From positions 1-47,313 of IMG/VR virus record IMGVR_UViG_3300013132_003142: a stretch of 47,313 bases of DNA; one strand, written 5' to 3'. This DNA comes from a virus. The position numbers and the translations under genes were made by a program. The notes under the pieces were generated by a model that searched no databases, had not been told where the DNA came from, and saw only the letters and a program-made list of their open reading frames with translations. This document shows positions 40,695 to 47,313 of the stretch, piece by piece (the stretch's first letter is position 1; each line of letters begins with the position of its first letter).

Positions 40695-41117
40695 ATGATA
40701 CGCTATCTAGAGTTACCAAAAATTCCCGATGACATTTTGCAAATCATTCCGACTGAGTTGAATAAATATCATTGCAAGATTAACTATGGCACTTACAATT
40801 GGTCTGACAGTTTCAATCAAGAACTCAATGCCTGGGGACAACAGTATATTTGCCAAGATATGTATTTTGCTTTTCAATTGATGACTGGCGATGTACCTAC
40901 ACACAAAGACATAGGAACAAAAACCAAACTGGTTTATCTTCTTTGCACTGGCGGGGACAATGTGATAACAAATTTTTACAACAAAAACAACAAATGCACA
41001 CATAGTTATCACATAGAACTACATCGTTGGCATATTTTGCAAGCAAGTAGAAAACACAGTGTGGATGGAATAGTGCCAGGAAGTCTAAGACTCAGTGTTA
41101 CTGGACGTATTTTTTAA
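40695..41117 (+). CDS. Probable Fe(II)/2-oxoglutarate-dependent oxygenase
   Basis: The 140-residue protein has a small double-stranded beta-helix pattern: VPTHKDIG carries an HxD, HRWHILQA and KHSVDGI hold later His residues, and a basic SLRLSVTGRIF follows at the end, where an Arg would bind 2-oxoglutarate. This is the HxD...H...R order of the superfamily, in a short form. It may hydroxylate a protein side chain, sugar or base. It looks A/T-richer than neighbours. No Shine-Dalgarno site is visible before the ATG. The call is from motif order only. Confidence 0.5.
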   Translation: MIRYLELPKIPDDILQIIPTELNKYHCKINYGTYNWSDSFNQELNAWGQQYICQDMYFAFQLMTGDVPTHKDIGTKTKLVYLLCTGGDNVITNFYNKNNKCTHSYHIELHRWHILQASRKHSVDGIVPGSLRLSVTGRIF

Positions 41118-41167
41118 TCACCTACCGGCCTTTGGCATCATTCCCGGTATACAAATTCTGCTGCCTA

Positions 41168-41176
41168 TGCTAAAAT
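41168..41176 (+). promoter_or_regulatory. Extended -10 promoter for queD
   Basis: TGC-TAAAAT forms an extended -10 (41168-41176). A weak -35, TATACA, lies 17 bp upstream at 41148-41153. ATAGGAG before the ATG at 41195 matches the leader of the clamp gene. A 6-bp inverted repeat TACCGG...CCGGTA (41123-41149) overlaps the -35. Confidence 0.4.
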
Positions 41177-41194
41177 TAACATAGGAGAAAAAGC

Positions 41195-41728
41195 ATGTCA
41201 CAAGATCAAAACCAAGTAGGTCACCGCTGGATGTCAGCAAGACAGTACAAGTACACATCAACCAAAGAGTATCACGATGCGTTTCCATGCGCATATCGTC
41301 AATGGCGAGCAGACAGTCATTGCAATTTGATTCATGGCTATAGTTTCTCGATGAAGTTCTACTTTGGTACAGATAACTTGGATGTACGCAACTGGGCTGC
41401 CGACTATGGTGGTCTCAAAGAACTCAAGTCGGTGTTGGAAAGTCAATTTGACCACACATTGTTGGTAGCCGAAGATGATCCTGAACTAGAGTTCTACAAG
41501 GAAATGGAACGCCGTAGTCTTGCCAAACTAACTATACTACCCAAACTGGGTTGTGAAGGACTGGCTGATCAGCTGTACAAATATGTGAACGGTGTTTATA
41601 TTCCTGACATGTGGGGGCAAGGTGAAGCAGCTCGACTGTGGTGCTATCGCGTGGAAGTGCGTGAAACCCAGAGCAACATGGCTTTTAGAGAAGGCCATCG
41701 CGAATGGAATGAGGATTTATTTGCATAA
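41195..41728 (+). CDS. queD: QueD: 6-carboxy-5,6,7,8-tetrahydropterin synthase
   Basis: QueD converts dihydroneopterin triphosphate, the FolE product, into 6-carboxytetrahydropterin. The protein has 177 residues against about 120 in E. coli, with an N-terminal extension. The catalytic Cys is C32 (AFPCAY). H42 (SHCN), H47 (LIHGYS) and a later FDHTLL fit the zinc and catalytic histidines, and RVEVRET gives the closing Glu. YGGLKELKSVLESQFDHT is a family hallmark. It has an AGGAG site and its own promoter, in the same deazaguanine set as folE and queE. Confidence 0.85.
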   Translation: MSQDQNQVGHRWMSARQYKYTSTKEYHDAFPCAYRQWRADSHCNLIHGYSFSMKFYFGTDNLDVRNWAADYGGLKELKSVLESQFDHTLLVAEDDPELEFYKEMERRSLAKLTILPKLGCEGLADQLYKYVNGVYIPDMWGQGEAARLWCYRVEVRETQSNMAFREGHREWNEDLFA

Positions 41729-41737
41729 GGATCAAGT

Positions 41738-42598
41738 ATGAGTATGGTAACTTACGATCAATCACATCGTTACGATATTGCTATGTTGTTGGCCACACGA
41801 GGCCGAACTGAAAGTCTGGACCGCAGTGTTCGCAGCCTAATAGAGTTGGCTGACCATCCTGAACGTGTGCAGTTGATGTTTGCGTTTGATCGCGATGATG
41901 TGATTGGCAAAGATTATTTTAAAACGAAACTTCAACCCTGGATGGATCAACAAAAACTGGCCTACAAGGCCATGATATTTGATCGCCAGGGATATCACAG
42001 ACTACACATCTACAACAACAAGTTGGCAGAAAATACCGATTCACGTTGGCTGATGATTTGGAACGATGATGCCTACATGGAAACTCAAGGTTGGGATACC
42101 ACCATCATGAGTTACGAAGGACAATTTCGATTGCTGGCTTTTCATACTCACATGGATCATCCCTACAGCATCTTTCCTATCATTCCAAGAAAGTGGTTTG
42201 ATTTGTTGGGCTATATCTCACCACACAGTGTGCAAGATGGCTGGCTAAGCCAACAGGCATACATGCTGGATATCTGGCAGCGTATACCTGTGAATGTGTT
42301 ACATGACCGTGCAGATCTAACCGGCAACAACAATGATACCACGTTTCGTGAACGTGCATCGCTGGAAGGTCGTCCCATGGACGAAAATGACTTTCACAGT
42401 AGGTCACAGATAGCATTGCGACAGCAAGATTGCTATAAATTGGCAGCTTATATGTTGAATGATTTGCAAATGGATCTGAGTTTTTTCAACAATATCTGGC
42501 TGGGCGCACAAGATCCCTGGGAAAAATTAGCTAAAAATGATGTCAACAAGCAAATGGTTCAGTTTTCTAATCCGCATGTGCATTTTGGAAACAAGTAA
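41738..42598 (+). CDS. GT-A-like glycosyltransferase family protein
   Basis: The protein has 286 residues. MLLATRGRTESLDRSVRSLI is the GT2-type start, and MIWNDDAYMETQGWD is the metal-binding acidic motif. Later HDRADLTGNNNDTTFRE is unusual. Typical phage GT-A domains have this length. It has an AAGGATC Shine-Dalgarno-type site and precedes the B12-binding radical SAM gene by a GTAAATA late motif. Sugar and acceptor are unknown. Confidence 0.6.
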   Translation: MSMVTYDQSHRYDIAMLLATRGRTESLDRSVRSLIELADHPERVQLMFAFDRDDVIGKDYFKTKLQPWMDQQKLAYKAMIFDRQGYHRLHIYNNKLAENTDSRWLMIWNDDAYMETQGWDTTIMSYEGQFRLLAFHTHMDHPYSIFPIIPRKWFDLLGYISPHSVQDGWLSQQAYMLDIWQRIPVNVLHDRADLTGNNNDTTFRERASLEGRPMDENDFHSRSQIALRQQDCYKLAAYMLNDLQMDLSFFNNIWLGAQDPWEKLAKNDVNKQMVQFSNPHVHFGNK

Positions 42599-42601
42599 AT
42601 A
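42595..42601 (+). promoter_or_regulatory. Late-promoter motif GTAAATA before the B12-radical SAM gene
   Basis: GTAAATA ends 4 nt before the ATG at 42606; no Shine-Dalgarno site. It overlaps the previous stop (TAA). Confidence 0.55.
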
Positions 42602-42605
42602 AGAC

Positions 42606-44612
42606 ATGACATGTAACATTGCTTGGGTACAACCAAATTTTCAACAAGGACCAAAAGAGTTCAACGCCTACTATCTGCCTTATTCTGCAGGCGTGATATG
42701 GAGTTACAGCCTGGCAGACCCGGCCATACGTGAACGCTTCAAAGTTACTGAATTTTTGTGGCGCAGAGAAGCCATCGAAGAAACAGCTGAAAGATTGTGT
42801 AAAAATGACATGGTGGCATTCAGCACCTATGTTTGGAATCATCGCTACAACTATGAACTTGCTCGGCAGATCAAAGCACGAAATCCCAACACAGTGATTT
42901 TGTTTGGTGGACCTGAGCCTGCTATCACAGACGTCAACATTTTCCGGGACAATCCTTTCATGGATTTGATCATTTGTTACGAAGGTGAAATCACATTCAA
43001 ACGTGTGTTGGAAGTGTTTGACACCAAGAACTGGGAAAGTGTAGCCGGCCTGCTGATCAACAGAAATGGCGAAGCTGTAAAAACTGAAGAAGCCAAGCGT
43101 ATTGAAAGTCTTGAAGAAGTTGAAAGTCCATACTTGTCTGGTATATTTGATCAACTCATAGCTGATCATCCTGAGGTAACCTGGCAAGGCACCCTGGAAA
43201 CCAATCGTGGCTGCCCGTATCAATGTACCTTTTGTGACTGGGGCAGTCTGACCTACAACAAAGTCAAGAAGTTCAAACTGGAACGTGTGTTTGCTGAACT
43301 GGAATGGATGGCTCAGCACAACTTTGATTGGATCAGTATAACTGATGCCAATTTTGGCATGTACCCCGAACGTGACGGCATGATTGCAGACAAGATCATT
43401 GAGTGTCAAGAAAAATATGGATCACCAAGAACATTCTCAGTGGCCTGGGCCAAGAATCAAAAGAAAGAAGTCATAGACATTGTGAAGAAACTGTTGGATG
43501 CCAAGGGATTCAATCAAGGACTCACACTCAGCGTACAGAGTTTGGACTTGGATGTGCTGGAAAACATTCGTCGCAAGAACATGGAAATGAACAAGCTCAA
43601 CGAAGTATTTGAGCTGTGCGACCAACGCAACATTCCTGCATACACAGAATTGATCCTGGGCCTGCCTGGTGAGACCCTGGAAACATGGAAAAAAAACTTC
43701 TATGCCTTGTACGAATTAAATCAGCACACCGGCATCACAACATTCCAAGCACAGTTGTTGGAAAATGCCGAAATGAACCTGTTACAGAAGAAACTGTTCA
43801 AGATCACCAGCCAACCTGTAACAGACTACTTTGCTGGCAGCTACAGTGTGGAACACATTGAAGAAAGCATTGATGTCATCACAGGCACCAAAGACATGCC
43901 TACTCCAGTGATGCTGGATGCACAGATATTTGCCTGGTTCCAGACCACGGTTCACATCAACGGCTTTGCTACTTTGGTCGCACGTTTTATCAACAAGTAC
44001 CTGAACATCAGTTACAACAACTACTACGAAGAATTGTTTGCACACTTCATGACCAATGAATGGGTAAAGAAAGAAGAATCTGAAGCCCGTATGTACTTCA
44101 ACAATTGGATGATGACCGGACGCATTAACCATCCCAAGATTGGTGTGGAAATACACGGCTGGAACATCATTCACAGAACCAGCATGAACATGCACCAGGA
44201 AAATCAAGTGGAACAGTTGTATGATCATCTGGAACAGTTTCTAGAACGCTACAACTTGCCCCCAGATCTGTTGGCCAGCTTGATGAAACTGCAAAGAAGT
44301 TACTACATCAAGTATGATGACAGAAATCAGTACCCCATGAACTTGCAGTTGGAATACAACATCTGGGAATATTTGAGCTTCAGTAAGCCTCTAGAAAAAA
44401 TTCCCACTGTGTATCGATTGGATTTTCCTGAAGACAAGACCATGAGTTTTAATAGATTTTTGGAATTGTTTTACTTTGCAAGACGCAGAAACTTTGGCAA
44501 GGCCACGGTGGATCGCGTCAGTGGCGGAGACTCCAAAGGCGCTCGTCGAGGCGCAGGTGCTGCCAAAGCACAAGGCAGTTTTTCAGTGAAGAAAAAACAA
44601 CTAGTGGCGTGA
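42606..44612 (+). CDS. B12-binding radical SAM enzyme
   Basis: The protein has 668 residues. The N-terminal ~150 residues look like a cobalamin-binding fold (VILFGGPEPAI, DLIICYEGEITF). The radical SAM core has CPYQCTFCDWG (C203, C207, C210), followed by ISITDANFGMYPERD and LGLPGETLE. The C-terminus (residues 480-668) is helical and ends in a basic Ala/Gly tail. Cobalamin-dependent members typically methylate unactivated carbons or do other radical chemistry on sugars, lipids or peptides. It overlaps the SGNH-like gene that follows, suggesting a shared substrate. Substrate unknown. Confidence 0.85.
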   Translation: MTCNIAWVQPNFQQGPKEFNAYYLPYSAGVIWSYSLADPAIRERFKVTEFLWRREAIEETAERLCKNDMVAFSTYVWNHRYNYELARQIKARNPNTVILFGGPEPAITDVNIFRDNPFMDLIICYEGEITFKRVLEVFDTKNWESVAGLLINRNGEAVKTEEAKRIESLEEVESPYLSGIFDQLIADHPEVTWQGTLETNRGCPYQCTFCDWGSLTYNKVKKFKLERVFAELEWMAQHNFDWISITDANFGMYPERDGMIADKIIECQEKYGSPRTFSVAWAKNQKKEVIDIVKKLLDAKGFNQGLTLSVQSLDLDVLENIRRKNMEMNKLNEVFELCDQRNIPAYTELILGLPGETLETWKKNFYALYELNQHTGITTFQAQLLENAEMNLLQKKLFKITSQPVTDYFAGSYSVEHIEESIDVITGTKDMPTPVMLDAQIFAWFQTTVHINGFATLVARFINKYLNISYNNYYEELFAHFMTNEWVKKEESEARMYFNNWMMTGRINHPKIGVEIHGWNIIHRTSMNMHQENQVEQLYDHLEQFLERYNLPPDLLASLMKLQRSYYIKYDDRNQYPMNLQLEYNIWEYLSFSKPLEKIPTVYRLDFPEDKTMSFNRFLELFYFARRRNFGKATVDRVSGGDSKGARRGAGAAKAQGSFSVKKKQLVA

Positions 44613-45322
44613 TGTCAAGACTGTTTACATTTGGGTGCAGTTTTACCAACTATCGTTGGAGCACCTGGGCCGATTGTCTTGCTCCTGAATTTGATTATTT
44701 TGAAAATTGGGGGCAGGCCGGTGGCGGCAATCATTATATTTTTAACTCAGTGATGGAAGCTGATCAGCGTCACCAATTTGGTACAGGTGACACTGTGATA
44801 GTTTGTTGGACCAGTTTAGATCGCGAAGATCGTTATGTTGATGGACGATGGCATACTCCGGGCAATGCGCATTTTGCAACCAATGTGTTCAACAAAGAAT
44901 ATCTCAAAACACACATTGATGAGCGAGGATTTTTAATTAGAGATCTTGCCTATATCAAAGCAGTAAAAACGTTGTTGGAAAATTGTCCAGGGTTGACCTG
45001 GCGTTTCTTGAGCATGGTAGAACTCATGGCTCGTCCCTGGCCCGATGATGATGTTAGTTTGCACAGAGATGTCATGAGATTGTACAGTGATGTACTGGAT
45101 ACTATCTTGCTGGGCTATGATAAAACTGTGTTTGCTGAAACTGGATGGCCCAATAGAAATGGCGATCCACATCCCAGTCCAGACGAGCATTTGGCCTATT
45201 TGGACGCAGTGTTGCCGGGATGGGTGACAAAAGCAGAAACTCGTGTTAAAATGCATGAACAAAGCGTCAATCTAAATAAAGATCCCCGCAAGTCGGGCAT
45301 GACAAAGGTAACAAGACTATGA
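44609..45322 (+). CDS. SGNH/GDSL-like protein
   Basis: The protein has 237 residues from GTG 44609 (or ATG 44612), overlapping the radical SAM stop. TFGCSFTN is block I; NWGQAGGGNHYIFN is block II/III with Gly and Asn; GDPHPSPDEHLAYLD provides block V with the His, a good match. It belongs to the same set as 17270, 24178, 34505 and 46165. As an esterase or acyl-transfer partner it could act with the B12 radical SAM enzyme on the same glycan. Its stop overlaps the queE ATG. Confidence 0.65.
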   Translation: MMSRLFTFGCSFTNYRWSTWADCLAPEFDYFENWGQAGGGNHYIFNSVMEADQRHQFGTGDTVIVCWTSLDREDRYVDGRWHTPGNAHFATNVFNKEYLKTHIDERGFLIRDLAYIKAVKTLLENCPGLTWRFLSMVELMARPWPDDDVSLHRDVMRLYSDVLDTILLGYDKTVFAETGWPNRNGDPHPSPDEHLAYLDAVLPGWVTKAETRVKMHEQSVNLNKDPRKSGMTKVTRL

Positions 45323-46164
45323 AATTAAAAGTATCAGAATTATTTTATTCAGCACAAGGTGAAGGACGCTATGTTGGCGTACCCAGCATATTTTTACGCA
45401 TGTTTGGTTGCAACTTTACGTGTAGTTCATTTGGTTGCAAGCCAGGTGAACGCAGCACAGAAGCAGACGAAGTTGCTAAAACGGTTGGTCTATACCGAAC
45501 ATTTGAAGAACTGCCCTTGGTGAACACTGGGTGTGACAGTTACGCTTCATGGCATCCTGACTTCAAGCATCTTAGTCCCACATACACAGTAGCCGAACTG
45601 GTGGACCGAATGACTGAGTTGTTGCCCCGTGGCTCATGGCTACAACCCAATGGCAATCCTGTGCATTTGGTGATCACTGGCGGCGAGCCATTGCTGGGTT
45701 GGCAACGTGCCTATCCAGAACTGCTGGATGTACTAGCCGAGCGTGGACTGCGACATATCACATTTGAAACCAATGGTACTCAAGAATTGAGTCGAGAGTT
45801 TAGAGACTACTTGCGCAACTGGTTTGGTGAGATCACGTTCAGTGTCAGTCCCAAGCTCAGCGTGTCGGGCGAGTCCTGGTCTGATGCCATCAAGCCTGAC
45901 GTGGTCTGGGACTATGAGACATATGGCGTGACTTATCTCAAGTTTGTGGTGGAAAAAGTTGCGGACTTTGACGAACTGGACCGTGCTGTGGATGAATATC
46001 GCCTGCGTGAGTTTGGTGGTCCTGTGTTTGTGATGCCAGTGGGCGGAGTTGTATCAGTGTATGACGGCAATAGAATCTCAGTGGCTGACGAAGCACTCCG
46101 ACGTGGCTACTGGTACAGTCCACGACTTCACGTTGACCTTTGGGGCAATGGATGGGGCAAATAA
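45319..46164 (+). CDS. queE: QueE: 7-carboxy-7-deazaguanine synthase
   Basis: QueE is a radical SAM enzyme that converts 6-carboxytetrahydropterin to 7-carboxy-7-deazaguanine. The protein has 281 residues. Near the N-terminus EGRYVGVPSIFLRMFGCNFTC gives C31 and C35, with C40 and C72 (NTGCDSYASW) as candidate third ligands; the classic CxxxCxxC spacing is absent, but QueE cluster motifs are known to vary. HLVITGGEPLLGWQ and FETNGTQEL are typical of the family, and FSVSPKLSVSGE is specific. It overlaps the SGNH gene by 4 nt and is followed directly by another. Confidence 0.88.
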   Translation: MKLKVSELFYSAQGEGRYVGVPSIFLRMFGCNFTCSSFGCKPGERSTEADEVAKTVGLYRTFEELPLVNTGCDSYASWHPDFKHLSPTYTVAELVDRMTELLPRGSWLQPNGNPVHLVITGGEPLLGWQRAYPELLDVLAERGLRHITFETNGTQELSREFRDYLRNWFGEITFSVSPKLSVSGESWSDAIKPDVVWDYETYGVTYLKFVVEKVADFDELDRAVDEYRLREFGGPVFVMPVGGVVSVYDGNRISVADEALRRGYWYSPRLHVDLWGNGWGK

Positions 46165-46860
46165 ATGTTTGATTGTGTATTAGTCAACGGAGACAGTTAC
46201 TCTGCTTCCGATAAAAAACACAAAGTCTATGCGGATTTTTTGCAAGAATGTTTGGATGTGCCTGTGCATAATATTGCATGGTCTGGTTCAAACAATCAAA
46301 GAATAATAAGAAGCACTTTAGAACATTTAAATCACTACAAAAACCCACTGGTGTTGATTGGTTGGAGTTTTATTAGACGTATTGAGGTATGGTACTATGG
46401 ACAAAAACCATCTGTACTGCGTTGGATACCTGACCGATCTAAAGACATAGACAGTAGCAAACATCCTAAATTTATAACATTAGATTTCTTGGTAGACGAA
46501 AAAGAAGCAACACTAGAACAAAAATGTTTGATAAATGATGATTTCTTTGTACATAAACAGTTAACTGATTTTTACACCAGTTTGTATATGTTTGCGCACA
46601 CTTTAGAATCACTGGGTATCAAATACCAATTTTTTTCAGCGGCAAAAAATACTGAAATTCCTATTAATTGTTTTCCATATATCGAATCTTTGCAACAAGT
46701 ACAATGGTGTCACACCAACAAAAATTTTTACAAATTACATGATTTTTGTATTTTAGACTGGGCCAAAGAGCATGATGCTGATGCCCACTCAGTTACTGGA
46801 CATTTGAGTGAAAATGGTCACAAAAAATTTGCTGGTTTTTTGTTAGACAACATAATATGA
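46165..46860 (+). CDS. SGNH/GDSL-like protein, A/T-rich
   Basis: The protein has 231 residues and begins on the next base after queE's stop. NGDSYSAS is a GDS-type block I; IAWSGSNNQRIIR gives block II/III residues; TGHLSENGHKKFA gives the block V His. Visually A/T-rich compared with queE, suggesting a separate origin. Of the five SGNH-like proteins, this has the most classical GDS motif. No late motif has clear spacing; GCAAATA lies directly before the ATG. Confidence 0.55.
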   Translation: MFDCVLVNGDSYSASDKKHKVYADFLQECLDVPVHNIAWSGSNNQRIIRSTLEHLNHYKNPLVLIGWSFIRRIEVWYYGQKPSVLRWIPDRSKDIDSSKHPKFITLDFLVDEKEATLEQKCLINDDFFVHKQLTDFYTSLYMFAHTLESLGIKYQFFSAAKNTEIPINCFPYIESLQQVQWCHTNKNFYKLHDFCILDWAKEHDADAHSVTGHLSENGHKKFAGFLLDNII

Positions 46861-46880
46861 TACTGGATGGAGCATTTGAA

Positions 46881-47291
46881 ATGTTTGATTGGTTAAAGAA
46901 AAAAATGTCACCACCACCCCCGGTGCGTACAGAAAAAGCACCACGTGTGGTCCGGGCGCCAGAAAAGGCACCTGAAAAGAGTGCCAAGCAATTGGCCACC
47001 GAAGCCAATGAACCTTATGTGGCTATCATCACCATGGACATTGATCCCAACAACCTGCACCAAGGTGCATTTGAATTGGACTGGAATGAGATATTCATTG
47101 CACGACTGGTCAAGGCTGGCTACATGATGAAGCCCACAGACGCAGACTCAGACATTGTGGATCGTTGGTTCCAAAATGTGTGCAGACATGTTGTGATGGA
47201 AACATGGGAACAAGACCAGGCCATGCGCAACTCAGCAGGCGGTTATGTACACACCCGTGACATTGGTGACGGACGCACCGAGATTAGTTAA
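46881..47291 (+). CDS. Conserved phage protein with disordered linker
   Basis: I prefer the ATG at 46881 (136 residues, MFDWLKKKM) because GGAG is 8 nt upstream; an ATG at 46857 overlaps the previous stop as an alternative. Residues 10-45 are Pro/Lys/Ala-rich and disordered (APEKAPEKSAKQ). The C-terminal domain has YVAIITMDIDPNNLHQGAFELD and WFQNVCRHVVMETWEQD, ending DIGDGRTEIS. I recall near-identical ends in T4-like phage proteins. No function is known. Confidence 0.6.
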   Translation: MFDWLKKKMSPPPPVRTEKAPRVVRAPEKAPEKSAKQLATEANEPYVAIITMDIDPNNLHQGAFELDWNEIFIARLVKAGYMMKPTDADSDIVDRWFQNVCRHVVMETWEQDQAMRNSAGGYVHTRDIGDGRTEIS

Positions 47292-47301
47292 GGAAATTGA
47301 T

Positions 47302-47313
47302 ATGAATGTAGGA
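47302..47313 (+). CDS. Start of a gene running out of the window
   Basis: ATGAATGTAGGA (MNVG...) follows AAGGA by 8 nt and continues past the right edge. Too little is visible to identify it. Because it follows the queE region, a remaining deazaguanine gene such as queC is possible, but this is a guess. Confidence 0.35.

Noticed and set aside
42567-43409. A 280-residue minus-strand frame opposite the B12-radical SAM gene
   Set aside because: The plus frame carries the clear CxxxCxxC and B12-fold motifs; the minus frame has no start signal or known motif.
45271-45277. CTAAATA within the SGNH gene as a late promoter for queE
   Set aside because: It lies inside coding sequence about 40 nt before the queE ATG and does not show the short spacing of the other sites.

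Overview
This window looks like part of a large, strictly lytic, T4-like tailed-phage genome, probably from an aquatic bacterium. The evidence is a T4 gp43-type family B DNA polymerase, a gp45-type sliding clamp, a DsbA-like small protein, a very compact layout with many ATGA/GTGA stop-start overlaps, and repeated TATAAATA-type late-promoter motifs. I see no integrase, tRNA, rRNA, CRISPR array or photosynthesis gene. The host cannot be named from this sequence.

Layout. 1-4456 holds a holin-like membrane protein, a small exported protein, a DnaJ-like co-chaperone and a ClpA-like AAA+ unfoldase. 4463-15888 is a virion/accessory block: small beta-rich proteins, a nucleotidylyltransferase, a glycosyltransferase-like protein, a 1653-residue multidomain protein (nucleotidyltransferase, HELTH zincin and amidoligase-like parts), a GIY-YIG homing endonuclease, and several proteins with T4-like capsid-targeting N-termini. 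15922-20981 is an accessory glycan-type region. Its second half (18064-20981) is the only minus-strand stretch: a radical SAM/SPASM enzyme and two glycosyltransferase-like proteins. 21019-24086 returns to virion-type genes plus a Dps homologue.

24178-31258 is mainly replication: DsbA-like protein, DNA polymerase, methyltransferase-like protein, sliding clamp and a DpdA/TGT-like DNA transglycosylase. 31255-33309 holds conserved small phage proteins, including a candidate PD-(D/E)xK nuclease and a QueD-like T-fold protein. 33306-36817 is a sugar cassette (glycosyltransferase, SGNH protein, GalE-like epimerase, short DegT-like protein). 36861-46164 carries the 7-deazaguanine genes folE, queD and queE, mixed with a Bax-inhibitor-1 membrane protein, an amidinotransferase, a HIT protein, a probable 2OG-Fe(II) oxygenase, a GT-A-like protein and a B12-binding radical SAM enzyme. 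The window ends with two more phage genes and the first codons of another.

How it fits together. FolE, QueD and QueE would make 7-carboxy-7-deazaguanine, and the DpdA-like enzyme would insert a deazaguanine base into phage DNA. No QueC is visible, so either it lies outside or the modification stops early. A candidate nuclease beside DpdA could attack unmodified DNA. A second theme is surface or glycan chemistry: several glycosyltransferase-like proteins, five SGNH-like proteins and sugar enzymes. A third is host takeover through proteostasis and membranes (DnaJ, ClpA with a ClpP-docking IGF loop, BI-1). Regulation seems to use two classes: sigma70-like promoters with strong Shine-Dalgarno sites before early/metabolic genes, and TAAATA motifs only 4-8 nt from the ATG, without Shine-Dalgarno sites, before other genes. 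The second arrangement predicts leaderless mRNAs.
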